From positions 84,702 through 148,701 of the forward strand of contig JAECUM010033842.1 of assembly GCA_016617855.1 (NCBI GenBank): a stretch of 64,000 nt of DNA. Direction: 5' to 3'. Shown here in pieces: positions 29,701 to 43,100 of this stretch. The stretch comes from Megalonaias nervosa (Eukaryota; Mollusca; Bivalvia; Unionida; Unionidae). The position numbers were made by a program, and so were the translations under genes. Numbering within the stretch: the first letter of the stretch is position 1; each line of letters begins with the position of its first letter. Below the pieces are notes generated by a model. It saw only the letters and a list, made by a program, of their open reading frames with translations, did not search any database and was not told the origin of the DNA.

Positions 29701-31120
29701 CCAGGCAATGACTGATATGTATAAAAGACTGTTGCAAGTTAACCATCCTTGTCTGGCTGGAAAAACAAGGTGATGCGAAAGAGCGTGCATGTGTTAATTA
29801 CATCACAAGAAAAAAGGACACTATGCACAATGTCCGATTACTTCTTGTGGATCCTGATACTGTGAAATGGCTAGTAGATGGCAGAAAATTCAAACTGTAC
29901 TTCTAATTCTTGCACAACATAAAATAAATGATCTAAAACCATTTCAGACTCAAAAGTTTTGATTATTTTTTATTTTTAACCAAAATCACCTGAATTTATG
30001 GGCTTTCAATGACCTAGGTGAAAGCTCATTGCCTTTCAGGGACATGAAATTATGTGTCCATTTCTCTATGACTTTCAATGTCCATGCAAAACCCTGTTGC
30101 TTATGTATATAGTATATATCCCTATCAAATTTTACCATTCCTTGAAGGCTTAATATTTTGCCTCAAGGAGATTGCTATCATTCATTCATTCTTCACCTAT
30201 TCATTCTGGCAAACATGCATGTTTAATATGTTCATGCATAAGCAACATAGCGCAATTTTGGCTAAAAGCTTAAAAAAAAATTGTTTCCATACAAAAATAT
30301 GGCAGTAGCTTTTATTCCCCTTTTACACCAAATAATTTTGTGCAATGAAATGGACCATATATGTGTTGCAATATATAAATTGGAAGAATTTAGCTTTTCT
30401 CTCTACTTACTGCAGTGTACTGTGCAGGGTAGGGAGTGATGTTCTTGAAGGCCCATTGGATGTTCTGGTGCTGGGCTAGTTGACGGGTGAATGGCCGAGA
30501 CTGCTGGCAGCACATCCTCAGCAAGCCATAGTAAGCAGGCAATGTTACCCTGTTAAACATCACTACATCCTGGTCCTCATGGTCAGCCCTGTTAAGATAT
30601 GATAAAACTGTACATTCTGGAACCAGCTTAGGTTCATTTTGATAAATTTAACTTTAGAGGTAACAACCTTTGATCTTAAGTCTTTGGGACATTTTTTGTG
30701 ATTTTTCAATAGTAGATCAAATCTTGGCTAGTAGGACATGTGCTGCAAGATCATTAAAAACTACCACGAAGTTTCCTAGTGTCTCATTACAAAATAATCT
30801 CCAACCTAAACTTCAAATGTGTTTAAAGAGTATAGAGTACGTAAATGCAAATCCTAAACATGTGATAGAAAAATGATGGCTCGATGCACAAAGGTGACAA
30901 CTATTGTATGGGGCATAGAAATTGTGTGAGATTTATGCAGATATTCAGTAATATGTCATTCTCAATAGCTCAAAAGTAAGAATGAGCACCACGTGTCAAT
31001 GACAGTGAATCACAGATGTCACTGCTGCAAACTTTAACATCTGACCAATCAGAAAGCATCAGACATTACATACATGGTAAGATATCAAATCCATCTATCT
31101 CCTTGAATTCAAATGACAGT

Positions 31121-31181
<61 letters not shown>

Positions 31182-34100
31182 TTTGGATTTTTAACATAGC
31201 TTTAACAATTTTTCAGTCATATTGCTACGATGTCTGCAGTGTGGCAGTTTAAAGTAATGTCAAGTACTGGGGCATCATGCCGCATACATGTAGCATCATG
31301 TCCCACCCAGTCACATTATCCTGACACCAGGCCAACCAGTCCTAACACTAACCTCTTAATACCGAGCACCAAGCGAGGCAGCTGTTAGTACCATTTTTAT
31401 AAGTCTTTGGTATGATTTGGCTGGGGATCAAGCCCTTGAGCTCCCGCATCCGAGGCGGATGCTCTAACCACTAGGCCACCAGAGAAGTCACAGTTCAATG
31501 TAATTTAACAGAAGTATGCTGAAGTTAAAGAAGCATTCAATATGTATTTAGATGGGGAGAAATGATATTTTATGGAGATTTTGAACTGTCATCTGTATCA
31601 GCCTACGAATCAGACCCTAACGTTATGGTGCCTTGAGTAAAGGAAGAATGGGACCTGGGCCCAACACTGTCAGCAAATTTCTCAACAAGGAATACCATTT
31701 TCATGATTAAATGCTGAGATTGGGAAATGTGTGTGATTCTGAAATAATTTTCACTGCAGAAAGGGTTAACCTTTTGTCACATAATAAATGTCTGCAAAGC
31801 CAGACACGACTAAGGACCCATAATACATCTCCACAAAGTTAGACACAACTTAAGACCCATAATAAATCTCCTCAAAGATAGAGTCATGATTTAGGATCCA
31901 TAATAAATCACTGCAAAGTCAGAGACATGACTTAGCACCCATAATAAATCTCTGCAAAGTTAAAGACATGACTCAGAACCCTTAATAAATCTCTGCAAAG
32001 TTAGAGGCATGGCTTAGGACCCATAATAAATCTCTGCAAAGTTAGAGACATAGCTTAGGGCCCATAATAAATCTCCGCAAAGTTAGAGACATGACTTAGA
32101 ACCCTTAATAAATCTCTGCAAAGTTAGAGACATGGCTTAGGACCCATAATAAATCTCTGCAAAGTTAGAGACATGGCTTAGGACCCATAATAAATCTCTG
32201 CAAAGTTAGAGAAACTATGAGATGACAAGGCAACATAAAAATTTAATAAGCAACAGGATATAATCTGTGGGAGCCACAAGGGCTAGTGAATGAATTTAAA
32301 GTGTACTGAACCTGTTCTATTGCAAACGTTCTAATTTTTGAAGTCATATATTTGGTGATAACAAGATTTTTAGGGCATCTAAAACTTATTTCTCAAATAT
32401 AATTGACAACAAAATCTGACTATTCTGTAAACAAGTGACTTGCATGTACAAGACCAAAGAGTTTAATAACACTTACTAACCCTAACCCTATAAATGCAGA
32501 TCAAAAGAATTTTTTAAAATAATATTGGCAAACTATGCTGTTGGATTATTACAACTCAGGATATAGAGCTAATATAAATATGATATTAAATGTTTCTGAT
32601 ATTCATCTTTATTTAATGTAAAGTTGTTAAATCAATATGGATTAATGTAAAGTTGTTAAATCAATATGGAAATCAAACAATTAACAATTTGAAGCTACAC
32701 ATGCATATCAACATATATCGCATCAATGCTGCAAGTAACTGATACTTTGGATAGGGAAAGTAAACAAGGATCACACAAGCACTACCATATATATTCACTT
32801 ATAAGTCAATCAACACAGACCATGACCTAACCTTGCATAATGTACTGGCAGCTCAAGGTTAATCTTGTCTGTTCTACTGGTAACTCCTAACAAACTGCCG
32901 AGACCAAGATATGCAATGGCAGATCTGGGTCTGTGCAATTTGCAGTTGGACGACTTGCAAGCAAGCAAGAGATGGTATGTCTCAATTGCAAACTAAGATA
33001 TGAAGTGTGGTGTACAACTTTAAGAAAAGAAGAAAAAAATGTAATATTTAAAGTGATACATGTCTCCACATGCATCTTGCAAGTACCACATATACTTGCT
33101 TATAGGTCAACTCCAAATACAAATTGCAGACCAAAATTTGCTGTTGCATAATGCGCCCACAGATCTGCATCTGTGCAGTTTATTAGAAGTTATCAGTAGA
33201 ACAAACGACATAGACATAGACCCTAATCAGCCATCAAGCATTATTTGATGGAAGATCAGGGTCTATCTTTACTGTAACTGGACTCGACTTCCAAGCAAGT
33301 ATACAAAGTAGGTCAATATTGACTTGTTGTTATCATATACTTTAATTGATACTGGATATAAACTGAATATGATTAAACTTAAACCAGATATATAAGATTC
33401 ATACAAGATGTAAGTAAACGGGATGTGTTTGCAGACATGAGGGTTGCTGACAATCAGTTTTACATTCTCCGGACAATCCACGCAAACTTGGTGCCAAAAG
33501 TGTAACAAGGCCTGAAAAGAAATTGGATTTTAATTTAACATAAATATATATAATATCACAAACATCATCAAAAAATCTTTTACTTTTAACTTTCCTAACA
33601 CACTTGTATGAGAACATATATACTAAAACCTGCCTTGACAGACACCTTATTTATAATGACAAAATCTGTAAACATGCCCTTTTTGGTGAAAGCACAATGT
33701 TAATATGACCAGTTATCTAGAAGAAGTAGTAATAAAAAGATTTTAAAAACAGCCAATGTGGCAGTCAGATTAGAAGTCAGATAAGCACCATTTTCATTTA
33801 GGATCAAGTAGACATCATAAAAAGTTGTGTTGTAAAAACCTGATGTTGACATGAATATCTATTCTGGAGTAGTGATAATAGTTTCAAGATGGCTACTGAT
33901 TGCTCTGTGTATTTTATCAAACAGAAGGTTATTTAAAACAAACAAAAACAACAAAGACTTTGCATAGGTATTGCCAGCTTAAAAACAACATCTGCCAAGC
34001 ATAGGTATTTCCAGCTAAAACAACATTCAAGTAAGTGATCTAACAAGTAATCAAATTGTGACTCATGGCATGCACTGATGCATTTATTGTACATCTGTAA

Positions 34101-37100
34101 GTTGTTTTACTCATCATTATTTCAATACTGAGTAATGTGTAATGTATAACAGTTTGCAGGCAACCTGACATGTATAAATGTTCTTCAACTCTTCGAAAAC
34201 ATATTAATTTTGGTATCATGTTGAAATGTACACTAATGGATTCAACAGGAATATATGCTACTGAAAAAAAAAAAATGAAATGTGTTTGCAGGTTCAACAG
34301 TGCTTGGATAGACAAATTTTTAAATGTGTGAAGCATAGTGAAAATATGTTTAACAAAATTAATAAAGTTGAGTAACTATTATTCACTGCAGTTGATTTAC
34401 ATAGTTTTAGTAAGATGTGTGCTTTCATGCTTAAATATATGACAAAAATATGTCGTTATGCTAGTCTCCCTGATTGGACCCAATCTCCCAAATTGTTAAT
34501 ACCGATCTCCTTGACTTGGTCCCTGAAAACTTGACATGTATTTTGTAAGGGATAGAAATATTATAAATTAATATAATTTGTCTGAAAAATTAATAAATAT
34601 ATTTAATTTTCCTTCTGTTTTCTTATGATTTCTACCTATTTCAAATACACCACTCCCTCAGTAACTTGCACCCTGATAAACTGTGAACCCACTTCGAACG
34701 CAGAGTCAGGCATGGATCCCATTTTTTTTAATACCATACAACATCAAAATAATTTGCACCTATTTATTGAACATGAAGAAAATCGCAATCAAAACTGGCA
34801 ACTGAAACTTTGATATATCACTTGTTTTATTGGCAAAAATGGTGGACAGTACTTAGAAATCTGAACCAACATCAGGAAATTCTCAACTTTAAATAGAGTT
34901 AAATTTTCTTTCCAAACAACATTCTTATTACACCATAAATAATATTGAACAAAATTTCAATCAATGAAAATGTCATTAACATCTACTGGAGGCAGCACTT
35001 TAATAAATAAATACCAAACTGCAAAAGTTTTGTTAAGTGAAATTCATGTTTTAGATCCATAGTTTACTTCTGTTTAAATGTAATCATCATAAATGCAATG
35101 TGACCTCTTGTAGTCAAATGCAAACAATGTCAATCTACAGCCACAGAAGTGTCTGTGAACATTTCTGTAAGACCCAAATTACATGCCAACCTTAATTTGA
35201 CATCTGCCTGCGGATGTATTTGTTGTAATGTGGCACTAATTAAAAACAGACCTGCATTGTATTATCACGTCAATTACATCTTTTGTATCAAATCAAATTA
35301 ATGTGGTGGAATAAATGAAAAGTTCAAAGGAATGCAAATCCTACCTGCATAAGAGTTAGCTGTCATGGTCATGTGTCAGGTCGACTAATTTCAATTGACC
35401 AATTAAACATTGTTATAAATATTACAGTGCAAGTAATAAAAATTAATTAACCTTAAATTAGCCTACTCATTCACAAATGTGATCAAAGCTAGCAAGGTAG
35501 CCAAGTGAAATGAGTACTTGGTGAAATAAAAGACTTTGTTCTACAGATACAGTTCATTGTGGAAGTGTTTCCAAGTTCGTAGTGAACTTAAAATTCCTGA
35601 ATTGGCACTCAAGAGATTTCATCAAGGATGAGAAGTTTCACTATCACCTGCAATTAAATCATGACCTAAATATTTTACAAATATAACAATTAAAAGATCA
35701 AGTTTCGATGCTGACAGTCATCACCAATTTTTTGAAATTTTTGTATTAAAAAAATAGAGAAGGAAACTTGTTTGGTTGTGAATCAACAACAAACAAAAAG
35801 CAGTGACATAATACACAATGTTCTTGCATACATATGTTTGTTGAAAACAGTCGGAACAATGTTAACAATCTTTCAGAGGTTAGGTATCTTGAGAATACTG
35901 GTAATATATACAAAAAAGTGAACGATTTCATTAGATAAAGCTCTATATTTACAATTATTTCCAATGTGATTATAACAAGTGTTCAGCCATTAAACAACCC
36001 ACCCATCTCAATGTCCAGTGGGGATGGCATCCTTATTTTTCTTGAAGTCCCTTGGTAATTTGTGCCTTTGCTTATAGCGTAGTCTATGTTTCTGTGTGTA
36101 CAGGATATTAAAGAAGAGATATATGTATAAGTTCACTAGACAATGACAAGCACTGAACAAGATGGCTATTGTGGTGGCCATATTGGATTTCAGATGGTCA
36201 CCATTTTCATTTAGGACTAACTCGACATCATAAGAACACTTCTAGTGAAAAACCCATGTCGCTATTAGCATCCATTTAGACTGTCAAGAATAAAATGTTA
36301 CCACATATAATGTGTATTTTATTTTTCTTCAATATGACCCATCTGGATTAAGGAAGTTGTGCCTTAAAATCCAAAAATGGAGTAGCAATAATAAGATTTT
36401 TTCAAGATGGCCATGATGGTGCTATAATGGATATCTGAGGCACAATTTTCATTTATGACCAACTAGACCATATGACGAATGTGTGCATAAGTTCCATGGC
36501 AATCCTTCAAGTACTTTAGGAAGAGTAGCGATAACAAACTTGTTCTAATGGATGGATAGATGATGGACAATAGATCATCCCATGAGCTTCTCTGGCCTCT
36601 AACCAGTTGAACTAACAACCCTAACTTGTAGTATTCACATGTCTTGTTACCTGTTTATTATGGTGCATTGAAATCTGAGGCTCTGAAAGTTTGGGCTGAA
36701 ACAACTGCCATAGGTCCAGGAAATAACGACTAAACTGAAATGAGCAATTTAAACACACTGTAAGGTATTTCAAACTTTTAATAAATTTCATAGCATTCAT
36801 TCAAATATTGAGTTTGCAGTAGTCAGTACAGGCAAAAGACCTTAACAAAATCATGGAATACCCATAAAATAAACTTGTGCATTTTTCATACACTTAATCT
36901 GCCTAATATCTTAATCTCAGAAATCATGCAATTGGTACGTGAGCAGAAGGGGAACAAGACATGAATAAAACCTAAAGAATGGTTAGAAATTCATTCCATC
37001 CTATTTACAAACAATACCTCAAAGATTACTGATTCCTATGCACAACATAGTTAGCCAAGTCTGACATTTATAAATGAGAGCAAAGCACAATTCAGATTAT

Positions 37101-40100
37101 TTCATTTATATACATTCAGGAAATTTTGTCCATTTATTCTTTCATACAGTCCCTACATTTGTAACTCAGTCTACCAATACAATACATCATTCCTGTTCAA
37201 TTAAATACAATACATAGCAGACTTCCTCAAATTTTCCATACGATTTTGTTTCATCCGTAGGTTTTACTTCAGCAAAGACCAATCATATATCCATTGATGA
37301 ACTAGTCCAGACTATGTCAGTGGAGGAGTGCAGAGATGCCGTCACATAAGTATGCTGATCAAGGTCAATCCAATCAGAATAAAATGGTGCATGCATTTTT
37401 CCAAAACCTATAAACATCTGTCATTAATTATAATTATCTGCATCTCTTAATTTCTGTCACCATTCTTCACCTATTTAGTCTACCTGTCTGTTTTCTTGTT
37501 AAGCACATGCTTTCATTCAACATTCAGAAACTGAATTCTATGTACCAGTCTATCACATTGGTTATAAAGTACTATTCTTCCTACTTGTGCCAGCATTGAA
37601 AACTCCTGTTCCATCTTTTATTCTACAAAATTTTGATTTTCTGGAATTTCATCATTATATTTCTGAACACAGAATTTTCAACAAAAAAATCATAATGATT
37701 ACACAAAATCCAGAATGGTTGGCATCTCTAGGAGTGTGGGATTGAATTACTAATATGTTTCTTGTAGTTTTAAGAGTGTTCTCAATAATGAAGCACCTAT
37801 GTTAGAGTAACACTTACTGATTGTATGCACATTGTCATTTTGGCACAAAATGTTACATATCTAAACAGATACAAATATAACATATAAAAATTATGTTTTG
37901 TCTGCACCTAACCCTTACCATTAATTTTTCAGTCTTGGAGATGAGACAGGATGACATCACAGCAAAGTAACACATAAGTTTTGTTGTCCCATGAGTTTGT
38001 GGATCTACAGAAAGCAAAAACATTTAATTAGAAATGTACAAAAAATACCACCAACACTATGACATCAGAGTTATAGCAAAAATTTCCTGCACTTAGTCAA
38101 GATGAGTATAAAATGTACAAATCTTCCTATCCCGTAAGTAAAAGATATTTCTTTAGATCATGTAATAAAATCAATTAGGTCTGATAAGGTCAAAACCACT
38201 CAGGAGCAAGCCTAGATAACTGTAACCACCCATGACAAAATTGTCTGTGTGTGTGAGATTTGGATTTTTAACATAGCTTTAACAATTTACCAGTCATATT
38301 GCTACAATGTCTGCAGTGTGACAGTTTATAGTGATGTCTAGCACTGGGGCATCATGCTGCAGACATGTAGCATCATGTCCCACCCGGTCAGATTATCCCG
38401 ACACCAGGTGGACTAGTCCTAACACTAACCTCTTAATACTGAGTGCCGAAGTGAGGCAGCTGCAAGTACCATTTTTTAAAATTTTTGGTTATGATTCGGC
38501 TGGGGTTTGAACCCGCAACCTCCTGCATCCAAGATGGATGTTCTACATGACAAGATTGCAAATCAATTTCTTCTCTGTCAGATCAGTGATATCCTTTTCT
38601 AAGCTATGAGAAGGTGCTGATAACATTTTTCACAAATACACAGTATAGCAAGGTTAAGAAAAGGGGCGTAACTCTGAAAATTCATTACTAACCTATGATT
38701 TTATACATATTGAAACATAACTGTTAACCTAATCTATCGTTTACTTATGACGAAATACTTTGATTAGAGATAATTATGTGCAATTATATGTAATTATGTG
38801 ATACTAAGCATCTTATCTAGGCATTATACAGCATAGCATCCTACAAATTATGACTGAACATTAAAAGAAAAATCTTGCCTTTCAATTTAAAGTAGGCAGT
38901 AATGAACACTACAAAGTGAATTTTCTCACTTTAATCTACAGTAGTCCCTCTCTTGAATAGCCCCCCTCACCAGCGGCCACACGCTCCTTACGGCCAGAAT
39001 CTGAAGGCACTGACGAATTTGTGTTCAAAAGTACTCCTCACGAAAGGCCACCCGGCTAATGCAACCAGCGGCCAGCATATTTGTGCAAAAATATAAAATT
39101 TACCCCTCACAAGCGGCCACATTTTATTTTGTAATACGTATCCAGAACCAATTTTATTCATAACATGTGTTAAGTAATCCGATTTCTGTTTCCCGATGTT
39201 AGGTTTTCGTTCCTGAAAGAAGTGTTGACTAAAGTACATGTACCACTAAGGTTAATATTATATCATTTACGCCTCACGAGAAGCCATATTTATTCCATAA
39301 AGCCGAGAAAGACTCAAATTTTAATCCATACAAAAAGGTAAGTACACGTAATCTGATTAGCCTTACTGCTGTGTTATCATGAAATGTCTGGTTTAGCCAC
39401 TGATAATTGTTAAGATTACAATTATTAACAGCAGTAACAGCTGAGAAGTGGCAGTATTGATGTACAATACTCAAGTCAGCGGGAAAATGGTTTGATAGCC
39501 TTTATGGCTTCCCTTAGTAAGATGTTGAGCTTGTTGACTTCCATAATTAGTGGCTATTACTACTGACAATAACTGTCAAGATTGCAAATCCTAATGGCCA
39601 CGAGGTGCTACTGTTCAGGTCAATTCTGCGTACATATCGAAGCCGTTTTGGCTTCTGTCACTTAGTGTAAAACAGTGTAAAATCAATAGGGTACCAGACT
39701 ATGACTAATGAATCACATGACAAGATCGCCGTCTTTAAAAACATGGCATTTTGTTTAAATGTAGAAATTTTTTTTATTCAGTCTTGTAGTTGGCAACATT
39801 GGAATAAGTTATTGCAAAAAGATCAACGTGTCATTGAGGAAAAGAAAAATTCTCAGTTTAGAAGAGAAAGTGAAAGTAATTCAATTGACCGAAAAGGGGG
39901 AGAGTTCGAGGATCCTGGCAGAAAAATTTGATGTCGGAAAGACTCAGATAAACAATATCATGAAAGATAGGGAAACAATTCTGCAGAAATGGGAAGGTGG
40001 AATGGACAGAGAAAGGAAGATTGTTAGAGCCAGGAGATGTTTGTATCCTGATTTGAATGAAATGGTTTTTGAATGGTTTTGCACTGTGCGTGCTAAGAAC

Positions 40101-43100
40101 ATTCCACTCACCGGTCAAATGATCCAAGAAAAAGCAACAACTTTGTCAGTTGAAATGGGATATGACGACTTTACCGCAAGTAAAGGATGGTTGCACAGAT
40201 TTCAAGTCCGACACTGGATAAATTTTTCAAGCATAAGAATTCTTAGGAACATTGGTATTGTATTTAAGTGTCTGTTGGTGACAGATGATGTGATCTGTAA
40301 CATTATTATAAAGACAGTTTTAAAACTACATGTATATCAATAGTTATTCATAGCATTCTTTTGAAAATGATGAAATAGTTTGTTTCACATTGATTTCACA
40401 ATGTGCATGTGATTTTTAAATGAAAATATTAAATGTTTTAGAATTAAATGTAGTTGTGACTTTCTAGATACATGTATGTACATGTATTTACTATTCGCAT
40501 TTGTCATCCCCCTCTAGAAAGGCCACCCGCATTATAAAACCACTTTCCTGTTGCAATAGGGGTGGCCTTATAAGAGGGGGACTACTGTATATCTAAAGAC
40601 AACAAAGCACTGAATACATATGTACTTACCAACATATAATTTTGCCCTTGGCAATAAATTTAACAGATGATCATAAATCTGAAGGTAGAAATAACAAAAT
40701 TATTGAAAAGGTCAAAGTCTGCATTAGTATACATTCTACTGAATCCAGTCAACTGCCAAGCACCAACTAAAATGTATACTGCATGTGCTTATACAGCATA
40801 TACTAATTCAAGGAGATGGTTCTGCAATCAGAAAATGTTTGTCTAACATATGCATGTCTTTAAAAAAAAACGGACAGATTACATAATGAAGACAATACAA
40901 AATACAGAAGAATATACCCTGTATCATGTGGTTTACAGATGATATAACCCATATAATAGTGTTTTACAGAAGATATACCCTGTATCATGTGGTTTACAGA
41001 TGATATAACCCATATAATAGTGTTTTACAGAAGATATACCTGATGTTACAGAAGATATGCCCCATATCATACATGTTTTAATAAAGATGTATCCCATATC
41101 ATATGCTTCACACAAAATATACCCTGTATCATGTGTTTTACAGATAATATACTACCTTGTTTTAGTACAAATTTGAAGAGCAATATTTAGGTCTAAATTA
41201 ATATATAAAAAACTAATGTAAATATGACCTAGTCCTGGTGATCAGAAGTAAACGTTTGCTATTAAAAGCACTGGATATACCATAGGTCACATATATTATT
41301 ATAATTTAGGTCTAAAATTAATATATAATCTAATGTAAATATGACCTAGTCCTGGTGATCAGAAGTAAACCTTTGCTATTAAAAGCACTGGATATACCAT
41401 AGGTCACATAAACAGGTCGAAATCTTAAGGACCTTTGCAAAATTGTTCCCATTCCCAGTAATATACTCTGCCAATGAATAGAAAACAGACCAACCAAGAA
41501 AATTAGATGATTTTAATCCAGTAAACTGCCTTGTTTTTTAAAATATAAAATGGAGTTGAAATGACAGGCAGGAAAGACTGAATGTTTTCCATAAGAAGCC
41601 CAAGTTAACTTGAGATCACTTGCCTCACCTGACATGTACCTATTGTCAAATTAAGGAATAGTTGACCAATGTCTGGGTCAGTAATGTGCATTTTCTGTAG
41701 ACACTTCTTTCAATGCTTTTGACTGCACATTTTGCAAGCTGATTCAAAATGTATCTATTTTTTAAAACCTTCATCAAATTTAATGTCATTATCTGCATAA
41801 TTTATCCAACAAATGAAAGGCCTTATGCCAGGATGCTTTCTTTCCAAGAATGTCCAATTCCATAAAGAATTTTTTTAACGTTGTTGTTGCTTATGTATAC
41901 ATATTTTGGTATAGTTTATGCAAAACATTAGGGAGTCTTGCCTTAGCATCATCACATTCTGAATCAGTTTTTTGGGGTTCTCAGCTGCAAAGTTCAGTGG
42001 CCAATACATCATCATTATTAATGAAACAGTGGTGAATCCAAGTAAACTACTCTGTCTGGACATCATACACTGTAAAACTCTATTTTCGTGTTTCAAACTT
42101 TGTGATTTGGGTAAAAAATACATTTTCATGGGTACCTAATTTCATAGTTCTATTCTTTACAAAAGAAACCTAAAATAAAGATGCATATGTCTCTGTACAA
42201 GTTTACTAGTATACTGGCATTCATTTCCATGTGTGAGCAAACAGCTTTAGTCCACACTGCAATAAAAAAGTTATTCTGACAAGCTTGCCATCATCACCAT
42301 TTGGGAACCCCTTGTTTCTTGGTAACCTTGACCTTATGGTGTGAAAATAAATCTGTAAAAATCAGGTTAATTAATGCATGTATTGGGATGACTGGTGCAG
42401 AACATATTGATATAAAATATGACTTGATGAGTAGTATTCAACACAGGTGACTGATCAGTTAAATGAACATGAGAATAGTGGACATGTACATTCAAATCAG
42501 GTCTCAGTTGACCTGAAAACATACATGCTTAAGCCAATTCATGAAAAGTGAATCTGCACACATGACACAGTAGCACTATGGAGAGACCTGACTGAAATGG
42601 ACTTGGAGAAAGCAGAACTAATCTGCTGGTTGTTAGGAGCCGGATGTGCAAACATATATTCATAAATGGGACTATTATGTGCTTTAGGAAATAAAGTCAG
42701 TGCATAAATCTGCTTTTTTTGCTATATAGTACATCAAGTAGAGTAATTACAATCTTACTCGAGTTTTCATGTTCTTGAAGTTTTGCATTCAAATTAAACT
42801 GTAATCAGTCTGTATGTATATACTTATCCTAATTATATTTCACATTCTCTGCACTAAAGATAACTAGTATTAAAACAAACAGGTGATGCTTTTCCATTGC
42901 ATATGATGGGGGTGGGGGAATAAAAAAATAGAGCACTAAATATGTTTCCATTAATTTCACAGACTTAATCTATATTCTATAAGATGACAAGAAAATATTT
43001 GCTTTTATTTTGATATCCTTTATTTAATTTCCTGCCAACTAAATAGGGTATGAACTCTTGGTTTTAGACAATTTTAGCAATCATATATCAGGGAGTCTCC

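Noticed and set aside
32474..32492. Telomere-like CCCTAACCCT
   Set aside because: Only about one and a half repeat units, too short to be meaningful.
38988..39239. Minus-strand 83-codon frame (Trp/Pro-rich) as a gene
   Set aside because: It is produced by the subterminal GCGGCCAC repeats of the Tigger element.
39701..39931. 76-codon frame as the Tigger transposase start
   Set aside because: It is in a different frame from the HTH coding region, and its residues show no transposase similarity.
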